Assembly: GCA_964383495.1 (NCBI GenBank) | Contig: CAYLHG010000001.1 | Span: 167,101 to 231,100, forward strand | Reading direction: 5' to 3' | Length of the DNA: 64,000 bases | Origin: CAWKDC01 sp964383495 | GTDB taxonomy: Bacteria; Pseudomonadota; Gammaproteobacteria; JABCZS01 | Shown here: positions 62,954 to 64,000 of the stretch, one piece after another | How the letters are laid out: each line of letters begins with the position of its first letter | How positions within the stretch are numbered: position 1 is the first letter of the stretch | Program-made: the position numbers and the translations under genes | The notes under the pieces: generated by a model | Databases searched by the model: none | The model's input: the letters and a program-made list of their open reading frames with translations, nothing else | Told to the model about the DNA's origin: nothing

Positions 62954-63811
62954 ATGATGGCACTATTACTTGAGTTTCTCGCAACACCCCTATTTTTATA
63001 TATCACCATTGCTTTATTAGGCGCCTTAATTGGGAGTTTTCTCAATGTGGTGATTTATCGTTTGCCTCTTATTTTGAAACGGGAATGGATGCTAGAATGC
63101 GCCGCGCTACAAAATGATTCACCCCCGCCTGCCCCTGCATTTAACTTAATGTGGCCTCCGTCCCATTGCCCTGCCTGCAAAGAGCATATCCACTGGTGGC
63201 ATAATATCCCCTTGATCAGTTACATTTTATTGCGGGGAGAGTGCCGGTTTTGCCAAGAAAATATACCGGCAAGATATCCTATGATTGAATTACTGACAAT
63301 GCTAGCATCCCTTTTCGTGGCAATGCATACAGGGTTATCTGCGTCTCTTTTACCGGGGCTCATATTTACTTGGATTTTAATCACGGCTGCTTTTATAGAC
63401 ATCGATGAAAAACTTCTCCCAGATGATTTAACATTACTGGGTTTATGGATAGGATTGTTAATCAGTACGCAGCATATTTTTGTTTCTCCAACGGAAGCTA
63501 TTATAGGCGCAGCATGCGGGTATTTATCACTGTGGGTGGTGTATTGGGTCTTTAAATTATTAACAAAAAAAGAAGGCATGGGGTACGGAGATTTTAAACT
63601 CATGGCGTGTGTAGGAGCTTGGCTAGGTTTTGAGATGTTGCCCATAGTGATATTATTATCGTCGCTATTAGGTACTCTCTATGGCGTGGTAGGGTTAATA
63701 TTTCGTGATTATCACAGGGATCATCCTATTCCTTTCGGCCCTTTTATTGCGTTAAGCGCGTGGGTTTGCTGGATATTCGAAGGGAAAATACTCCATTATT
63801 TCGGGCTATAA
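62954..63811 (+). CDS. pilD: Prepilin peptidase/N-methyltransferase PilD
   Basis: 285 residues, A24 aspartic peptidase. GSFLNVVIYRLP, the zinc CPAC...CRFC loop of the methylase part, and the catalytic Asp pair in DIDEKLLPDDLT and GMGYGDFKLMACVGAW. Cleaves the two prepilins encoded at 49842 and 50315. Confidence 0.96.
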   Translation: MMALLLEFLATPLFLYITIALLGALIGSFLNVVIYRLPLILKREWMLECAALQNDSPPPAPAFNLMWPPSHCPACKEHIHWWHNIPLISYILLRGECRFCQENIPARYPMIELLTMLASLFVAMHTGLSASLLPGLIFTWILITAAFIDIDEKLLPDDLTLLGLWIGLLISTQHIFVSPTEAIIGAACGYLSLWVVYWVFKLLTKKEGMGYGDFKLMACVGAWLGFEMLPIVILLSSLLGTLYGVVGLIFRDYHRDHPIPFGPFIALSAWVCWIFEGKILHYFGL

Positions 63812-63815
63812 TCAT

Positions 63816-64000
63816 ATGTTCTGCGTTGGACTAACAGGAGGCATTGGGTCTGGGAAATCACTGGCTTGCACATTATTTGCTTCATTCGGTGTGGATATTA
63901 TTGATAGCGATGTGATTGCGCGGTATTTAATTTCAAAAAATGGGCCACTCTACCGCAGAGTATGTCACCATTTTGGTATTGATATTTTATTGTCTGATGG
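63816..64000 (+). CDS. coaE: Dephospho-CoA kinase CoaE, N-terminal part, cut by window edge
   Basis: Phosphorylates dephospho-CoA, the last CoA step. The 61 visible residues give P-loop GLTGGIGSGKSLAC and DIIDSDVIARYLI. It lies 4 bp after pilD, the usual gammaproteobacterial order. Confidence 0.95.
   Translation, partial: MFCVGLTGGIGSGKSLACTLFASFGVDIIDSDVIARYLISKNGPLYRRVCHHFGIDILLSD

Noticed and set aside
1..64000. CRISPR arrays, tRNA or rRNA genes, insertion sequences
   Set aside because: No regularly spaced repeats, no T-loop/acceptor patterns and no transposase were found on reading both strands.

Overview
The window reads as chromosomal DNA of a gammaproteobacterium, most likely a Legionellales/Coxiella-like lineage. 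That placement is inferred from operon orders (mraZ-rsmH-ftsL-ftsI, rpsP-rimM-trmD-rplS, ffs-dnaX-ybaB-recR, pilB-pilC-pilD-coaE, xerD-dsbC, rluD-pgeF-clpB, the lpoA/yraN/rsmI/diaA/dolP group), moderate to low G+C, and many lineage-specific membrane proteins with disordered tails. Most of the window is dense housekeeping sequence. I saw no tRNA, rRNA, CRISPR array or insertion sequence.

Layout. 1-2118: the start of the division/cell-wall (dcw) cluster on the minus strand, behind an MraZ operator. 2193-9699: a two-transporter operon, rlmKL with a half-length darP, a carbamoyltransferase and an orphan four-helix membrane protein. 9719-20578: the conserved yraN-lpoA/rsmI ... diaA-dolP group, split by a 7-kb accessory insert (12370-19241). 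The insert carries two orphan proteins, a large effector with a PAAR-like (DUF4150) N-terminus and a candidate membrane immunity protein. 20587-25712: pyrF, queC, three orphan genes and the rpsP-rimM-trmD-rplS operon. 25890-30786: a Fur-type iron pair (cytochrome c-FTR1 fusion permease and a Bfd-like ferredoxin), a Phd/VapC toxin-antitoxin pair, xerD and dsbC. 30872-37432: clpB, pgeF and rluD, then bamD followed by a relaxase-like gene with a decayed metal site. 37563-43352: an RHH/ParE toxin-antitoxin pair, pabA-pabB, rlmI, a DUF2147 protein and a tandem pair of four-helix membrane proteins related to the one at 9034. 43431-50977: an RND efflux pump with its adaptor, nadE, two prepilin genes and a small conserved protein. 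51004-55817: fadD, a dicarboxylate/amino-acid symporter and htpG. 55818-56243: a structured, repeat-bearing non-coding stretch. 56244-64000: an acidic one-helix protein, recR, ybaB, dnaX, the 4.5S RNA, dam and pilBCD-coaE.

Regulation can be read directly at several places. There is a 10-bp periodic MraZ box array. Two Fur boxes precede the two iron genes. Two sigma32-type heat-shock promoters (clpB and htpG) each have the -35 overlapping the stop codon of a neighbouring gene. Two toxin-antitoxin promoters carry their palindrome inside the -35/-10 spacer. A textbook promoter (TTGACA, 17 bp, TATGAT) drives the effector gene and fixes its start downstream of it.

The most notable candidate system is the effector/immunity pair at 14894-19241. 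Its PAAR-like domain predicts delivery on a type VI secretion spike. The late membrane-spanning cluster predicts a membrane-acting toxin. The overlapping two-helix protein downstream is the natural immunity candidate. No type VI structural genes lie in the window. Other points of interest are the dispersed three-member four-helix membrane family, the decayed MobH-like relaxase beside bamD, a PilB-type ATPase lacking its zinc-binding segment, and a half-length DarP.
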